From Oscillospiraceae bacterium (GTDB lineage Bacteria; Bacillota; Clostridia; Oscillospirales; Oscillospiraceae), in the NCBI GenBank assembly GCA_017409205.1, contig JAFQTF010000045.1, positions 1 to 44,184 on the forward strand: a stretch of 44,184 nt of DNA. Reading direction: 5' to 3'. Numbering within the stretch: position 1 is the first letter of the stretch; each line of letters opens with the position of its first letter. Below, piece by piece: positions 32,010 through 40,330 of the stretch. A program made the position numbers and the translations under genes. The notes beneath the pieces were generated by a model, which was not told the origin of the DNA, searched no databases, and saw nothing but the letters and a program-made list of their open reading frames with translations.

Positions 32010-32522
32010 CTATGGTTCTGTGCCGGTGGCTTCTGTGGATGCAGAGGAGGGTGTGGTACTCTCCGGCATTTTGAACCCCCGCAGCTTGCCGCCGGGGGAG
32101 GTATCTGTCACATCCCCGCCGATGACCTGATCTCCGTATACCAGAAGCGTTGCGTAAACCGGTGCAGTGGCGCCGGGGTAATTGTTGACCTGATACACAT
32201 AACGCATGACCTTTTTTCCGGCGTATTCGGTCAGATCATATCCCTGCCCTTTCTGCAGAATGTTGTACCGGTCGAAAGCTTCGCTGGTTTCTGCAGGGAT
32301 CTTCACCTGCCCGGATTCCGTGGGAGAGGTGGTCACTTCCCAACCAAAGTCCTTCAGAAACTGTACCCGTCCATCATTGGCAGAGACAGCAGGGGCAGCG
32401 GTGGGCGAGCTGTTGTCCGTCTTCCCTCCCAGCAGCAGGATCGCGGCGAGGATCAGGGCAGCAGCGGCGGCGACGATCAGCGTGATTTTTTTCAAATCGA
32501 CCTTTGCGGTCATTACCATCAT
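32010..32522 (-). CDS. DUF4830-like membrane-anchored protein
   Basis: 170 residues from the ATG at 32522, which has AGGAGGG 7 bases upstream. A single N-terminal hydrophobic helix (LIVAAAAALILAAILLLGG, about 14-32) anchors the protein. The S/T/P-rich linker leads to an outer domain with the pattern RVQFLKDFGWEV, then IPAETSEAFDRYNILQKGQGYDL and TLLVYGDQVIGGDV, which I recognise as DUF4830. The C-terminal 20 residues are S/T-rich. Function unknown. It is divergent from the rsuA-type gene, with 72 bases between the starts. Confidence 0.78.
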   Translation of the reverse strand: MMVMTAKVDLKKITLIVAAAAALILAAILLLGGKTDNSSPTAAPAVSANDGRVQFLKDFGWEVTTSPTESGQVKIPAETSEAFDRYNILQKGQGYDLTEYAGKKVMRYVYQVNNYPGATAPVYATLLVYGDQVIGGDVTDTSPGGKLRGFKMPESTTPSSASTEATGTEP

Positions 32523-32594
32523 AAACAATCCCTCCTGTTTGGCATTGGTATTAGAAGCTATGCCGGGACAGGCACAAAAAGAACGGAGGAACCT

Positions 32595-33308
32595 ATGGAG
32601 CGTCTGGATAAATTTCTGTGCGACAGCGGTATCGGTACCCGCAGTCAGGTAAAGGTCATTCTGAAATCCGGCCGGGTAACGGTGGACGGAAAACCGGAAA
32701 AGGATCCTGGCAGGAAGATAGATCCTGACAAGGCGGTTATTGCGCTGGACGGCGATATTCTGGGCGGTATGCGCCGGACCGTCGTGATGCTGAACAAACC
32801 CGCAGGTTATGTCACGGCAACGGAGGATCCGGTGGAAAAGACGGTGATGGAACTGCTGCCGGTGGAATGGAAGCACCTGGATCTGAAACCGGTGGGCCGG
32901 CTGGATAAGGCTACAGAGGGACTTCTGCTGTTTACCAATGACGGAGACCTGCTCCACCGGCTGATCTCCCCCAAAAAAGAGGTGCCCAAGATCTATTACG
33001 CCCGGCATGAAGGACAGGCGGATGATGGGGATGTACAGGCATTTGCTGCCGGACTGACCCTCCGGGACGGAACTGCCTGCCTCCCGGCAAAGCTGGAGCC
33101 CCTTGGCCCGGGGGAAAGTCTGGTCACAGTCTGCGAAGGAAAGTACCATCAGGTGCGCCGGATGATGGCTTCCCGGAATATGACGGTGCTGTATCTGGAG
33201 CGTCGGCAGGAAGGCACGCTGCCCCTGGGAGACCTGCCCCGGGGACAGGTTCGGGAGCTGACAGCGGAAGAACTGGCAGACCTGGAGCGGGAAATCAGTG
33301 CAAAATGA
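32595..33308 (+). CDS. RsuA-type 16S/23S rRNA pseudouridine synthase
   Basis: 237 residues. An N-terminal S4 RNA-binding domain (MERLDKFLCDSGIGTRSQVK to about residue 55) is followed by the pseudouridine synthase fold with NKPAGYVTA and the catalytic Asp D104 in VGRLDKATEGLLLFTNDG, and the C-terminal EGKYHQVRRMM. It isomerises one uridine of ribosomal RNA. It is most like RsuA (16S U516), but the sequence alone does not separate RsuA from RluB/RluE. The start at 32595 has GGAGGA 4 bases upstream; the longer in-frame extension overlaps the divergent gene and lacks family similarity. Confidence 0.93.
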   Translation: MERLDKFLCDSGIGTRSQVKVILKSGRVTVDGKPEKDPGRKIDPDKAVIALDGDILGGMRRTVVMLNKPAGYVTATEDPVEKTVMELLPVEWKHLDLKPVGRLDKATEGLLLFTNDGDLLHRLISPKKEVPKIYYARHEGQADDGDVQAFAAGLTLRDGTACLPAKLEPLGPGESLVTVCEGKYHQVRRMMASRNMTVLYLERRQEGTLPLGDLPRGQVRELTAEELADLEREISAK

Positions 33309-33405
33309 CTGATAAAAAAAGAAAGATTTAGGAAAAAATGGAAGATGGACTTGGAATAATACATAAAAAGGTGCTCACTTTTTGCAATAAAATGTCAAAA
33401 GGCAC

Positions 33406-33434
33406 TTGCAATGTGCGCAAAAGCTGTGTATAAT
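33406..33434 (+). promoter_or_regulatory. Promoter of the PucR-type regulator gene
   Basis: TTGCAA (33406-33411), 17-base spacer, TATAAT (33429-33434), predicted start near 33441. Confidence 0.82.
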
Positions 33435-33451
33435 AATAATGCAATTTTGTG

Positions 33452-33463
33452 AAATGCGCATTT
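33452..33463. promoter_or_regulatory. Palindromic operator candidate at the PucR-gene transcription start
   Basis: AAATGCGCATTT is a perfect 12-bp palindrome at about +12 to +23. The promoter spacer also holds TTGCAATGTGCGCAA, so TGCGCA occurs twice. Placement suits autoregulation. Confidence 0.5.
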
Positions 33464-33491
33464 GTGCAAGATACTAAGGAGGGACAGCAAA

Positions 33492-34580
33492 ATGTCCAAC
33501 AGTGTTTTTCAGAGCGTAATTGTCCAGTTAAAAGAAATTTCTGACCGTACATTCGGTGTTATGGATACCGAAGGCTGCGTAGTTTCCTGTACCGATGTTT
33601 CCCTGCTGGGTGAACGGTGGGCAGATGCCGCGCTGAAAGTTGGCAGCGCTTCCGAGAGTGTTGTGACCTTCGGCCAGAAGTGCTTCAAGGCCATTGTGGG
33701 AAATTCCAATTATTATGAGTATGCTGTGTTCTGCACAGGTGATGATGATGCGGCCAAAAGCTTCTGTACCCTGGCCTACATCGCCCTGAACGATGCCAAG
33801 ATCTTCTATGAAGAGAAGCATGACCGGGGAACCTTTGTCAAGAACATTATCATGGACAATATTCTGCCCGGCGACATTTACATCCGTGCCAAGGAACTGC
33901 ATTTTGCTACGGATGCCCCCCGTGCTGTGTTCCTGATCCGTCAGGTGGGTCACAGTGACGTGGCGACTGTGGATGTGCTGTCCGGCATGTTCCCCGATAA
34001 GCTGCAGGACTTTGTCCTCAGCATCAATGAAATGGATATTGCTGTCGTCAAGCAGATCAGCCCCAATGTTTCCGGTGAGGAACTGGAAAAGATGGCTGTT
34101 TCCATGGAAGACACTCTGAAGAACGAGCTGCGGATCAAGACCGTTATCGGCATTGGCACCATTGCTGAGCATCTGCGGGAGCTGGCTGATTCCTATAAGG
34201 AAGCACAGACTGCGATTGAGGTGGGCAAGGTCTTTGACACCGAAAAGAGCATTATGCATTATGAGAATCTGGGTATCGGCCGTCTGATCTATCAGCTGCC
34301 CACCACACTGTGTGAGATCTTCCTCAGTGAAGTGTTCAAGAAGAACTCCATCGATTCTCTGGATCAGGAGACGCTGTTTACCATCAACAAGTTCTTTGAG
34401 AACAACCTGAACGTTTCCGAGACTTCCCGGAAGCTGTTCGTCCACCGCAATACGCTGGTTTACCGTCTGGAAAAGATCAAGAAGCTTACCGGTCTGGATC
34501 TGCGCCAGTTTGACCATGCCATCGTGTTCAAGGTTGCTCTGATGGTGCGCAAGTACCTGACGAGTCGGGAGACCCGCTGA
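33492..34580 (+). CDS. PucR/CdaR-family transcriptional regulator
   Basis: 362 residues. The N-terminal 130 or so residues resemble a sensor domain (VTFGQKCFKAIVGNSNYYEYAVFCTG), the middle part (about 150-270, FVKNIIMDNILPGDIYIRAKEL then DSYKEAQTAIEVGKVF) is the typical GGDEF-like degenerate domain of the CdaR class, and the C-terminus carries the HTH_30 helix-turn-helix, NVSETSRKLFVHRNTLVYRLEKIKKLTG. These proteins control sugar-acid, purine or amino-acid genes in response to small molecules. Start ATG at 33492 with AGGAGGG 8 bases upstream. Transcribed alone, ended by a strong terminator; target genes not evident, but a palindrome at its own start suggests autoregulation. Confidence 0.88.
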   Translation: MSNSVFQSVIVQLKEISDRTFGVMDTEGCVVSCTDVSLLGERWADAALKVGSASESVVTFGQKCFKAIVGNSNYYEYAVFCTGDDDAAKSFCTLAYIALNDAKIFYEEKHDRGTFVKNIIMDNILPGDIYIRAKELHFATDAPRAVFLIRQVGHSDVATVDVLSGMFPDKLQDFVLSINEMDIAVVKQISPNVSGEELEKMAVSMEDTLKNELRIKTVIGIGTIAEHLRELADSYKEAQTAIEVGKVFDTEKSIMHYENLGIGRLIYQLPTTLCEIFLSEVFKKNSIDSLDQETLFTINKFFENNLNVSETSRKLFVHRNTLVYRLEKIKKLTGLDLRQFDHAIVFKVALMVRKYLTSRETR

Positions 34581-34587
34581 TCAAATG

Positions 34588-34619
34588 AAAACGGGGCTGC
34601 ACAGGCAGCTCCGTTTTTT
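34588..34619 (+). terminator. Terminator of the PucR-type gene
   Basis: ACGGGGCTGC / GCAGCTCCGT (one mismatch pair G-T), ACAG loop, six T residues. Confidence 0.9.
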
Positions 34620-34759
34620 GCGGTAAACCGGGGAAAGTGTTTTCTGAAAAGAGAACGTATTATGGTAAACCGAATGAGGGAAAAATCTGTAAAAAGCGGA
34701 AATAAATTGTGTATTAATTGTTAAATCTTTGAAAAACGCGTATTTTTGCCGGATTGTAA

Positions 34760-34788
34760 TTGACTTGCCACGGCCAATGTGTTACAAT
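34760..34788 (+). promoter_or_regulatory. Promoter of the ftsEX cassette
   Basis: TTGACT (34760-34765), 17-base spacer, TACAAT (34783-34788). The stretch from 34620 to 34759 is AT-rich and holds nothing else recognisable. Confidence 0.8.
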
Positions 34789-34846
34789 TCGGTTACACTG
34801 CGGGCAGAATCGGATCTCTCCGGTGAAGCCCAGTAACAGGAGATAG

Positions 34847-35527
34847 ATGTTTATGATTGAATTTACCGATGTTGTAAAGTCCTACGAACAAGGCAATACT
34901 GCCCTGAACGGCGTGACCATGCAGATCGAAGATGGCGAATTTTGCTTTCTGGTGGGCCCCTCCGGCTCCGGCAAATCCACCATCATCAAACTGATTACCG
35001 GTGAGCTGAAGCCCACCTCCGGCACTGTCCATGTCAATGGCTATTCTCTGGAGCGGATCCGCAAGCGTGAGATCCCCTATCTGCGCCGTACCGTTGGTGT
35101 TGTGTTCCAGGATTTCCGTCTGATCGAGAAGATGACGGTCTATGAAAATGTGGCCTTTGCCATGCGTGTGGTCGGTGCCAGAGAGAAGGAGATCCGGGAG
35201 CGTGTTCCCTATGTCCTGGAACTGGTCGGTCTGGAAAACAAGGCAAACCGTCATCCCAAGGAAATGTCCGGCGGTGAGCAGCAGAGACTGGCTATTGCCC
35301 GCGCACTGGTGAACAACCCCTCCATGATCATTGCCGACGAGCCTACCGGCAACCTGGATCCTGAGCGATCCTTTGAGATCATGGCCCTGCTGCAGGAGAT
35401 CAACAATCTGGGAACCACCGTTCTGGTGGTCACCCACGCACAGAATCTGGTGGAGCTCTTCCACAAGCGCACCATTGTCATCGACGAAGGCGTCGTTGTC
35501 AGTGACGGTCTGGATGAGGAGGAATAA
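34847..35527 (+). CDS. ftsE: Cell-division ABC protein FtsE
   Basis: 226 residues. Walker [10 protein letters not shown] (37-45), Q-loop Q88 in VVFQDFRL, signature SGGEQ (141-145), Walker B IIADEP (161-166), and the H-loop TVLVVTHAQNL. The opening MIEFTDVVKSYEQGNTALNGV and TGNLDPERSFEIM match FtsE well. Working with FtsX, FtsE uses ATP hydrolysis to switch on envelope peptidoglycan hydrolases at the septum. AGGAG is 4 bases before the ATG at 34847; the second in-frame ATG at 34853 is possible. Next gene ftsX starts 3 bases after the stop. Confidence 0.96.
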   Translation: MFMIEFTDVVKSYEQGNTALNGVTMQIEDGEFCFLVGPSGSGKSTIIKLITGELKPTSGTVHVNGYSLERIRKREIPYLRRTVGVVFQDFRLIEKMTVYENVAFAMRVVGAREKEIRERVPYVLELVGLENKANRHPKEMSGGEQQRLAIARALVNNPSMIIADEPTGNLDPERSFEIMALLQEINNLGTTVLVVTHAQNLVELFHKRTIVIDEGVVVSDGLDEEE

Positions 35528-35530
35528 GCC

Positions 35531-36418
35531 ATGAGACTGAATAATATTGGTTATCTGCTGAAAGAGGGCTTCAAGGGTATTTTTACCCATGGATTTATGT
35601 CCTTCGCCGCTGTGTGTGTCACGGTGGCATGCCTTGTGATTGTGGGCAGCTTCTCCATCCTGGCTTACAATCTGGATATTATGGTGGAGGAACTGAATAA
35701 GACCAGTGAGATCCTGGTCTATGTGGACAGCTCCCTGTCCGATGCCGAAGCCCGGTCCATCGGCACCAAGATCAATACCCTGGACAATATCCTGCAGTCT
35801 ACATTCGTTTCCCGTGAGGAAGCGCTGGAAGACTTCATCGATGATCATCAGGGCGACAGCGCCTTCAGCGGCGTTCAGGCCGAGGATCTGCGTCACCGCT
35901 TCGTGGTTGTCCTGGAGGACAATACCCTGATGCAGCAGACCGATGAACAGCTGAAGACCATTCCTGGCGTGGGAAAGACCAGTGCCGCCTATGAGCTGGC
36001 CGAAGGCTTTTCCACCATCCAGAATGTGATCCATATCGTGTCTATTGCCGTTATCGCCATTCTGCTTGTGGTTTCTCTGCTGATTATTTCCAACACTGTC
36101 AAGCTGGCCATGTACGACCGCAAGGACGAGATCGCCATCATGAAAATGGTGGGCGCCACCAATGCCTTCATCCGGCTGCCCTTCCAGGTGGAAGGTTTTA
36201 CGCTGGGTATGATCGGCGCTGTGCTGGCTTTCGCTCTGGAATGGATCATGTATGACGGCCTGACCCAGAAGATCGCTGAGGTGGATGCACTTCAGCTGTT
36301 CAGCCTGGTGGAGTTCCAGGAACTTCTGATTCCCATGGTCGCTACCTTTGCCGCAGCCGGCCTGTTCGTCGGTATCGTGGGTAGCTGGACCTCTATCCGG
36401 AAGTTTATGAATGCCTGA
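35531..36418 (+). CDS. ftsX: Cell-division membrane protein FtsX
   Basis: 295 residues. Four membrane helices: one after a short cytoplasmic tail (about 24-46, SFAAVCVTVACLVIVGSFSIL), then a large outer domain (about 60-170, with FVSREEALEDF and PGVGKTSAAYELAEGF in the FtsX pattern), and three more, including IVSIAVIAILLVVSLLIISN and the cytoplasmic KDEIAIMKMVGATNAFIR between them. The outer domain contacts coiled-coil hydrolases. It is co-transcribed with two genes for such coiled-coil peptidases, 56 bases downstream. Confidence 0.96.
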   Translation: MRLNNIGYLLKEGFKGIFTHGFMSFAAVCVTVACLVIVGSFSILAYNLDIMVEELNKTSEILVYVDSSLSDAEARSIGTKINTLDNILQSTFVSREEALEDFIDDHQGDSAFSGVQAEDLRHRFVVVLEDNTLMQQTDEQLKTIPGVGKTSAAYELAEGFSTIQNVIHIVSIAVIAILLVVSLLIISNTVKLAMYDRKDEIAIMKMVGATNAFIRLPFQVEGFTLGMIGAVLAFALEWIMYDGLTQKIAEVDALQLFSLVEFQELLIPMVATFAAAGLFVGIVGSWTSIRKFMNA

Positions 36419-36474
36419 TCTCCGGCACAGCTTCCGTACCGATTCCACAGAAAGAAAAATGGAGACCAATTTAT

Positions 36475-37692
36475 ATGAACCGCAAACCCCTTACATCCTT
36501 GCTGTCGCTGATCCTTGCGGCAGTGATGCTGATCGGTGTGATGCCTACCCCTGCCAGCGCTTCCAAATCCTCTTCCGCCATACAGTCGGAACTGGATGCT
36601 CTGAAAAGTGAAAACAAGGATCTGCAGCGGGAGATCAATGCGATCCAGAACCAGTATGATGCCAACGCCAGTGAAATTCAGAATCTGGTCAACAAAAAGA
36701 ATGCCATCGATCAGGAAATTGCCCTGCTGAGTGCACAGGTGGAAAACCTGAACAGTCAGATATCCGCATACAGCCAGCTGATCGCCGATGCCCAGGACGA
36801 ACTGGATATTGCCCAGTTCTCCCTGAACGGCCTGAATGAAAAGCACAAGCTTCGCATCCGGGCTATGGAGGAGGAAGGCAAGGTCAGCTACTGGGAAGTG
36901 ATCTTTGAAGCCAGCGATTTTACGGATATGCTGGACCGTATCAACATGATGCAGGAGATCGCCGCATCTGACCAGGCCCGTCTGGAGGAGATGCGCCAGG
37001 CTGCTGCAGCAGTGAGCCAGGCACAGTCCGAAATGGAGCAGGGAAAGAGAGAAATGGAGGAATCCAGTGCAGCACTGGAAACATCCATGGCTGAAATGGA
37101 GATCAAGCGGACGGAGTCCGATGATATTCTCCGGGAACTGGCAAAAAAACAGGATGAATTCCAGGCAATGCTGGATGAATCCGAGGCGCTGCAGGATGAG
37201 CTGATGCTGGATATTGCCGCCAAGGAAAAGGAACTGAAAGACGCCAAGTACGAGGAAAAGCTGGCTGCGCTGGCAGCCTCCGGCGGCGCTCCTGCATCCA
37301 ATGCCACCTGGCGGACACCGGTATCCGGTTATACCCTGACCAGTCCCTTTGGTATGCGCATGCACCCCGTGCTGGGCTATATGCGGATGCACAATGGTAT
37401 TGATATGGCCTGTGCCCAGGGTACACCCATCTATGCCACCCGCGCCGGTACTGTGACCACTGCCTCCTATCAGGCAGGCGGCGCTGGATATTATGTCAGC
37501 ATCAACCATCTGGACGGTTTTTCGTCTATTTATATGCACATGACCCACTTTGTTGTGTCTGCGGGCCAGAGTGTTGCCCAGGGCCAGCTTATCGGTTATG
37601 TGGGCAGCACCGGTATTTCCACTGGCCCCCACCTGCATTTTGGTATTTCCTATGCGGGAAGTTATGTTAACCCCCTGGCATATATTTATTAA
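36475..37692 (+). CDS. Coiled-coil M23 peptidase (EnvC/CwlO-like FtsEX partner), copy 1
   Basis: 405 residues. A signal peptide (LLSLILAAVMLIGVMPTP, cut near ASA at residue 29) is followed by a long coiled coil, residues 30 to about 260, with heptads such as IQSELDALKSENKDLQREI. The C-terminal domain (about 280-405) is a LytM/M23 metallopeptidase with H306-x3-D310 (HNGID) and H386-x-H388 (HLHFGI), so the zinc site is complete. Unlike E. coli EnvC, it should be catalytically active. The gene directly follows ftsX and has GGAGACC about 10 bases before the ATG. It should cleave peptide cross-links at the septum under FtsEX control. Confidence 0.92.
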   Translation: MNRKPLTSLLSLILAAVMLIGVMPTPASASKSSSAIQSELDALKSENKDLQREINAIQNQYDANASEIQNLVNKKNAIDQEIALLSAQVENLNSQISAYSQLIADAQDELDIAQFSLNGLNEKHKLRIRAMEEEGKVSYWEVIFEASDFTDMLDRINMMQEIAASDQARLEEMRQAAAAVSQAQSEMEQGKREMEESSAALETSMAEMEIKRTESDDILRELAKKQDEFQAMLDESEALQDELMLDIAAKEKELKDAKYEEKLAALAASGGAPASNATWRTPVSGYTLTSPFGMRMHPVLGYMRMHNGIDMACAQGTPIYATRAGTVTTASYQAGGAGYYVSINHLDGFSSIYMHMTHFVVSAGQSVAQGQLIGYVGSTGISTGPHLHFGISYAGSYVNPLAYIY

Positions 37693-37719
37693 TGCCGCCC
37701 CCTGTTGAAGGAGAATTTT

Positions 37720-39045
37720 ATGAAGAATCGCAAACGCCTTGTGTCCATCCTGGCGGGTGTCATGGCTGCTGTCATGCTGCTGTCGCTGATCCTCAGCCTG
37801 ATCCCCGTGTCTGCAAGAGCCTATGAGTCTTCCAGCGAGATCCGGGCGCAGATCAATGCGCTGAAAAAGGAAAAGGAAGCCATCCAGGCCCAGATCATGG
37901 AAGTCAAGGAACAGTATAAGGCGAATGAGGACGAAATTGCCGATATCGTAGCCCAGAAAAACGTCATCGACCAGGAGATCGGCCTTCTGAGCACCGAGCT
38001 CATCAACATCAATGAGCAGATCTCTGCTTATAATGTGCTGATCGCCGATAAGCAGGACGAGCTGGATCATGCCCAGGAGCGCTATGATACGCTGAATGAA
38101 AACACCAAGGACCGGATCCGGGCTATGGAGGAGGACGGAAGTCTTTCCTACTGGGAGGTTCTCTTTAAGGCCAACAGCTTCTCTGATCTGCTGGACCGCA
38201 TGAACATGGTGGAGGAGATCGCAGCGTCTGATCAGAAACGGCTGAAGGCGCTGGGCGAAGCGGCAGAACGTGTCGTGGAAGCTCAGGAAGAACTGGAACT
38301 GGAAAAGGCAGACCTGCAGCTGACCAAGGATGAGCTGGATGCCACCCAGGCGGAACTGGATGCCAAGCGTCAGGAAGCCGACCAGCTGATCCAGGATCTG
38401 CTGGCCAAGGGACATGAACTGGAAGAACTGGAAGCCCTCTTTGAAGAACAGAAGCGGGCCTTCCTGGAAGAAATTGCCCAGCAGGAGGAGGCATACAGCG
38501 AGGCCAAGCACCGGGAATATCTGGCATGGCTGGCAACCTCGGAAACCACACAGCCTCCCACCACAGCACCTTCCAATAACAACAGCGGCGGAAGCAATGG
38601 CGGAACCACCAATAATTCCAAGCCGAGCAACTCTGGAACGGTCAATACCGGCTCCGGCTGGCAGGTGCCCTGTTCCTATACCAAACTGACCAGCCCCTTT
38701 GGTAACCGCGAGCAGCCTACTGCCGGTGCATCCACCTATCATCAGGGTGTCGACCTGGCAGCACCGGAGGGAACGCCCGTTTATGCATCCCGGGGCGGCC
38801 AGGTCACAACGGCTACCGTGGGCAGCGCAGCCGGTTATTATGTGAAGATCAACCACATGGATGGTTTTTCCTCCATCTACATGCACCTGAGAAACTATGT
38901 GGTGTCTGCCGGTCAGTATGTGTCCCAGGGTCAGCTCATTGGCTATGTGGGCAAGAGCGGCGTTGCCACCGGCTTCCATCTGCACTTTGGTATTCTGTAT
39001 AACGGCGCGTATGTAAATCCCGCCAGCTACGTGGCTCTGTATTAA
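37720..39045 (+). CDS. Coiled-coil M23 peptidase, copy 2
   Basis: 441 residues, a paralogue of the preceding gene. Signal peptide with VMAAVMLLSLILSLIPVSARA, coiled coil from about 35 to 270 (IRAQINALKKEKEAIQAQI), and a shared hairpin segment: SYWEVLFKANSFSDLLDRMNMVEEIAASDQ against SYWEVIFEASDFTDMLDRINMMQEIAASDQ in copy 1 (each read in two parts). A T/P- then N/G/S-rich linker of about 40 residues (276-315) that copy 1 lacks joins the M23 domain, with H341-x3-D345 and H420-x-H422 intact. The start is the ATG at 37720 with GAAGGAG 6 bases upstream, not the upstream TTG that overlaps the site. Confidence 0.92.
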   Translation: MKNRKRLVSILAGVMAAVMLLSLILSLIPVSARAYESSSEIRAQINALKKEKEAIQAQIMEVKEQYKANEDEIADIVAQKNVIDQEIGLLSTELININEQISAYNVLIADKQDELDHAQERYDTLNENTKDRIRAMEEDGSLSYWEVLFKANSFSDLLDRMNMVEEIAASDQKRLKALGEAAERVVEAQEELELEKADLQLTKDELDATQAELDAKRQEADQLIQDLLAKGHELEELEALFEEQKRAFLEEIAQQEEAYSEAKHREYLAWLATSETTQPPTTAPSNNNSGGSNGGTTNNSKPSNSGTVNTGSGWQVPCSYTKLTSPFGNREQPTAGASTYHQGVDLAAPEGTPVYASRGGQVTTATVGSAAGYYVKINHMDGFSSIYMHLRNYVVSAGQYVSQGQLIGYVGKSGVATGFHLHFGILYNGAYVNPASYVALY

Positions 39046-39049
39046 CTGC

Positions 39050-39080
39050 ATTCCCACAGCCTGCAATGGGCTGTGGGAAT
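39050..39080 (+). terminator. Hairpin between M23 copy 2 and the S41 protease gene
   Basis: ATTCCCACAGCC / GGCTGTGGGAAT, 12-bp stem with a 7-base loop, only ATTCG after it. Probably a partial terminator; the next ribosome-binding site follows within 10 bases. Confidence 0.6.
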
Positions 39081-39101
39081 ATTCGTATGAGGTGATTGTT
39101 T

Positions 39102-40250
39102 GTGAAAAAGAAGCTGCTTCTCCTGCTTTCGTTTGTCGGCGTGTCGGCGCTGTCCTCGGCACTGACGCTGGCCATTGTGTTCTGGCAGAATGGAGGACTC
39201 TCCAAGCTGGAACAGCTGACAAACCTGATCGGAGACTACTACATCGAGGAAACAGATCAAACTATGCTGGAAGATGCAGCGGCAGCGGCTATGGTTGAGG
39301 CTGCCGGCGACCGGTGGAGTTACTATATTCCGGCTTCCCAGTTTGATGCTCATGTGGAGATGGTGGAAAATGCTTATGTTGGCATAGGCATCACCATTAC
39401 TGTGGCCCATGATGGATCCGGCCTTCAGGTAATGGAGGTGAGTCCCGGCAGTCCGGCAGAAGAAGCGGGCCTCCAGGTGGATGATATCATCATCGCCATT
39501 GAGGGACAGGATACTGCCGGCATGACCACCACCGATGCCCGGAATCTGGTCCGGGGCAAGGAAGGGACGCAGGTGGAGCTGACGCTGTGGAAGGACGGCA
39601 TCAAGCGTACCGTATCTGTGACCCGCCGGAAGGTGCAGGTGGCGGTGGCGGAAGGACGGATGCTGGATGGCAATGTAGGTCTTGTTACCATCGAGAATTT
39701 TGACGACCGGTGTGCATCTGAGTCCATTGCGGCCATTGAAGCCCTGCTGGAGCAGGGGGCGGAGAGTTTGATCTTTGATGTCCGCAACAATCCCGGCGGC
39801 TATGCCCACGAACTGGTAAGACTTCTGGACTATCTGCTGCCGGAGGGCGAACTGTTCCGTACCGTGAATTACAAAGGGGAAGAACAGATGGATACCTCGG
39901 ATGCAGCCTGCCTGGATATGCCTATGGCGGTACTGGTGAATGGAGATTCCTATTCTGCCGCAGAATTTTTTGCGGTTGCCCTGCAGGAGTATGAGGCAGC
40001 AGTGGTGGTGGGGGAAAAGACCACCGGAAAGGGTTATTTTCAGAGCACCTTCCATTTGAATGACGGTTCTGCGGTGGCGCTGTCCATTGGCAAATATTAC
40101 ACGCCCAAAGGCATCAGTCTGGAAGGTGTAGGTATCACTCCGGATGTGGAGCTCCCGGTGGATGACAGCACCTATGCAGCTATTTATTATGACCAGCTGG
40201 AACCGGAGGAGGATCCCCAGATCCGGGCAGCGCTGGATTGTCTGAAATAA
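39102..40250 (+). CDS. C-terminal processing peptidase, S41 family
   Basis: 382 residues from a GTG start with GAGGTG 7 bases upstream (an in-frame TTG two codons earlier lies too close to that site). A signal-anchor (LLLLLSFVGVSALSSALTL) is followed by a PDZ domain (about 92-180, AYVGIGITITVAHDGSGLQV, VSPGSPAEEAGLQVDD) and the S41 protease domain. The catalytic pair is S285 in GDSYSAAEFF and K310 in EKTTGKG. The family trims exported proteins or hydrolases at their C-termini. Position after ftsEX and two M23 peptidases matches a known arrangement in Firmicutes and suggests control of those peptidases. Confidence 0.93.
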   Translation: MKKKLLLLLSFVGVSALSSALTLAIVFWQNGGLSKLEQLTNLIGDYYIEETDQTMLEDAAAAAMVEAAGDRWSYYIPASQFDAHVEMVENAYVGIGITITVAHDGSGLQVMEVSPGSPAEEAGLQVDDIIIAIEGQDTAGMTTTDARNLVRGKEGTQVELTLWKDGIKRTVSVTRRKVQVAVAEGRMLDGNVGLVTIENFDDRCASESIAAIEALLEQGAESLIFDVRNNPGGYAHELVRLLDYLLPEGELFRTVNYKGEEQMDTSDAACLDMPMAVLVNGDSYSAAEFFAVALQEYEAAVVVGEKTTGKGYFQSTFHLNDGSAVALSIGKYYTPKGISLEGVGITPDVELPVDDSTYAAIYYDQLEPEEDPQIRAALDCLK

Positions 40251-40253
40251 GGG

Positions 40254-40283
40254 AAAACGGATGCTGCGAAGCATCCGTTTTTC
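40254..40283 (+). terminator. Terminator of the ftsEX-ctp cassette
   Basis: AACGGATGCT / AGCATCCGTT stem with GCGA loop, followed by TTTT. Confidence 0.9.
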
Positions 40284-40284
40284 A

Positions 40285-40313
40285 TTGCATACATGCGAAT
40301 TTGGTGGTATAGT
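40285..40313 (+). promoter_or_regulatory. Promoter of the pyrophosphatase-deacetylase-nitroreductase operon
   Basis: TTGCAT (40285-40290), 17-base spacer, TATAGT (40308-40313). Confidence 0.72.
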
Positions 40314-40330
40314 AAAGAAGGGGTGATGAC

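Noticed and set aside
31924..32130. 68-codon plus-strand frame downstream of the ribU promoter
   Set aside because: Overlaps the end of the DUF4830 gene on the other strand and has no ribosome-binding site; probably a shadow.
36292..39222. Minus-strand open frame of 976 codons opposite the ftsX and M23 genes
   Set aside because: It mirrors two clearly coding genes with signal peptides and intact zinc sites; the reverse frame is low-complexity (Gly/His/Gln-rich) and has no domain or ribosome-binding site.
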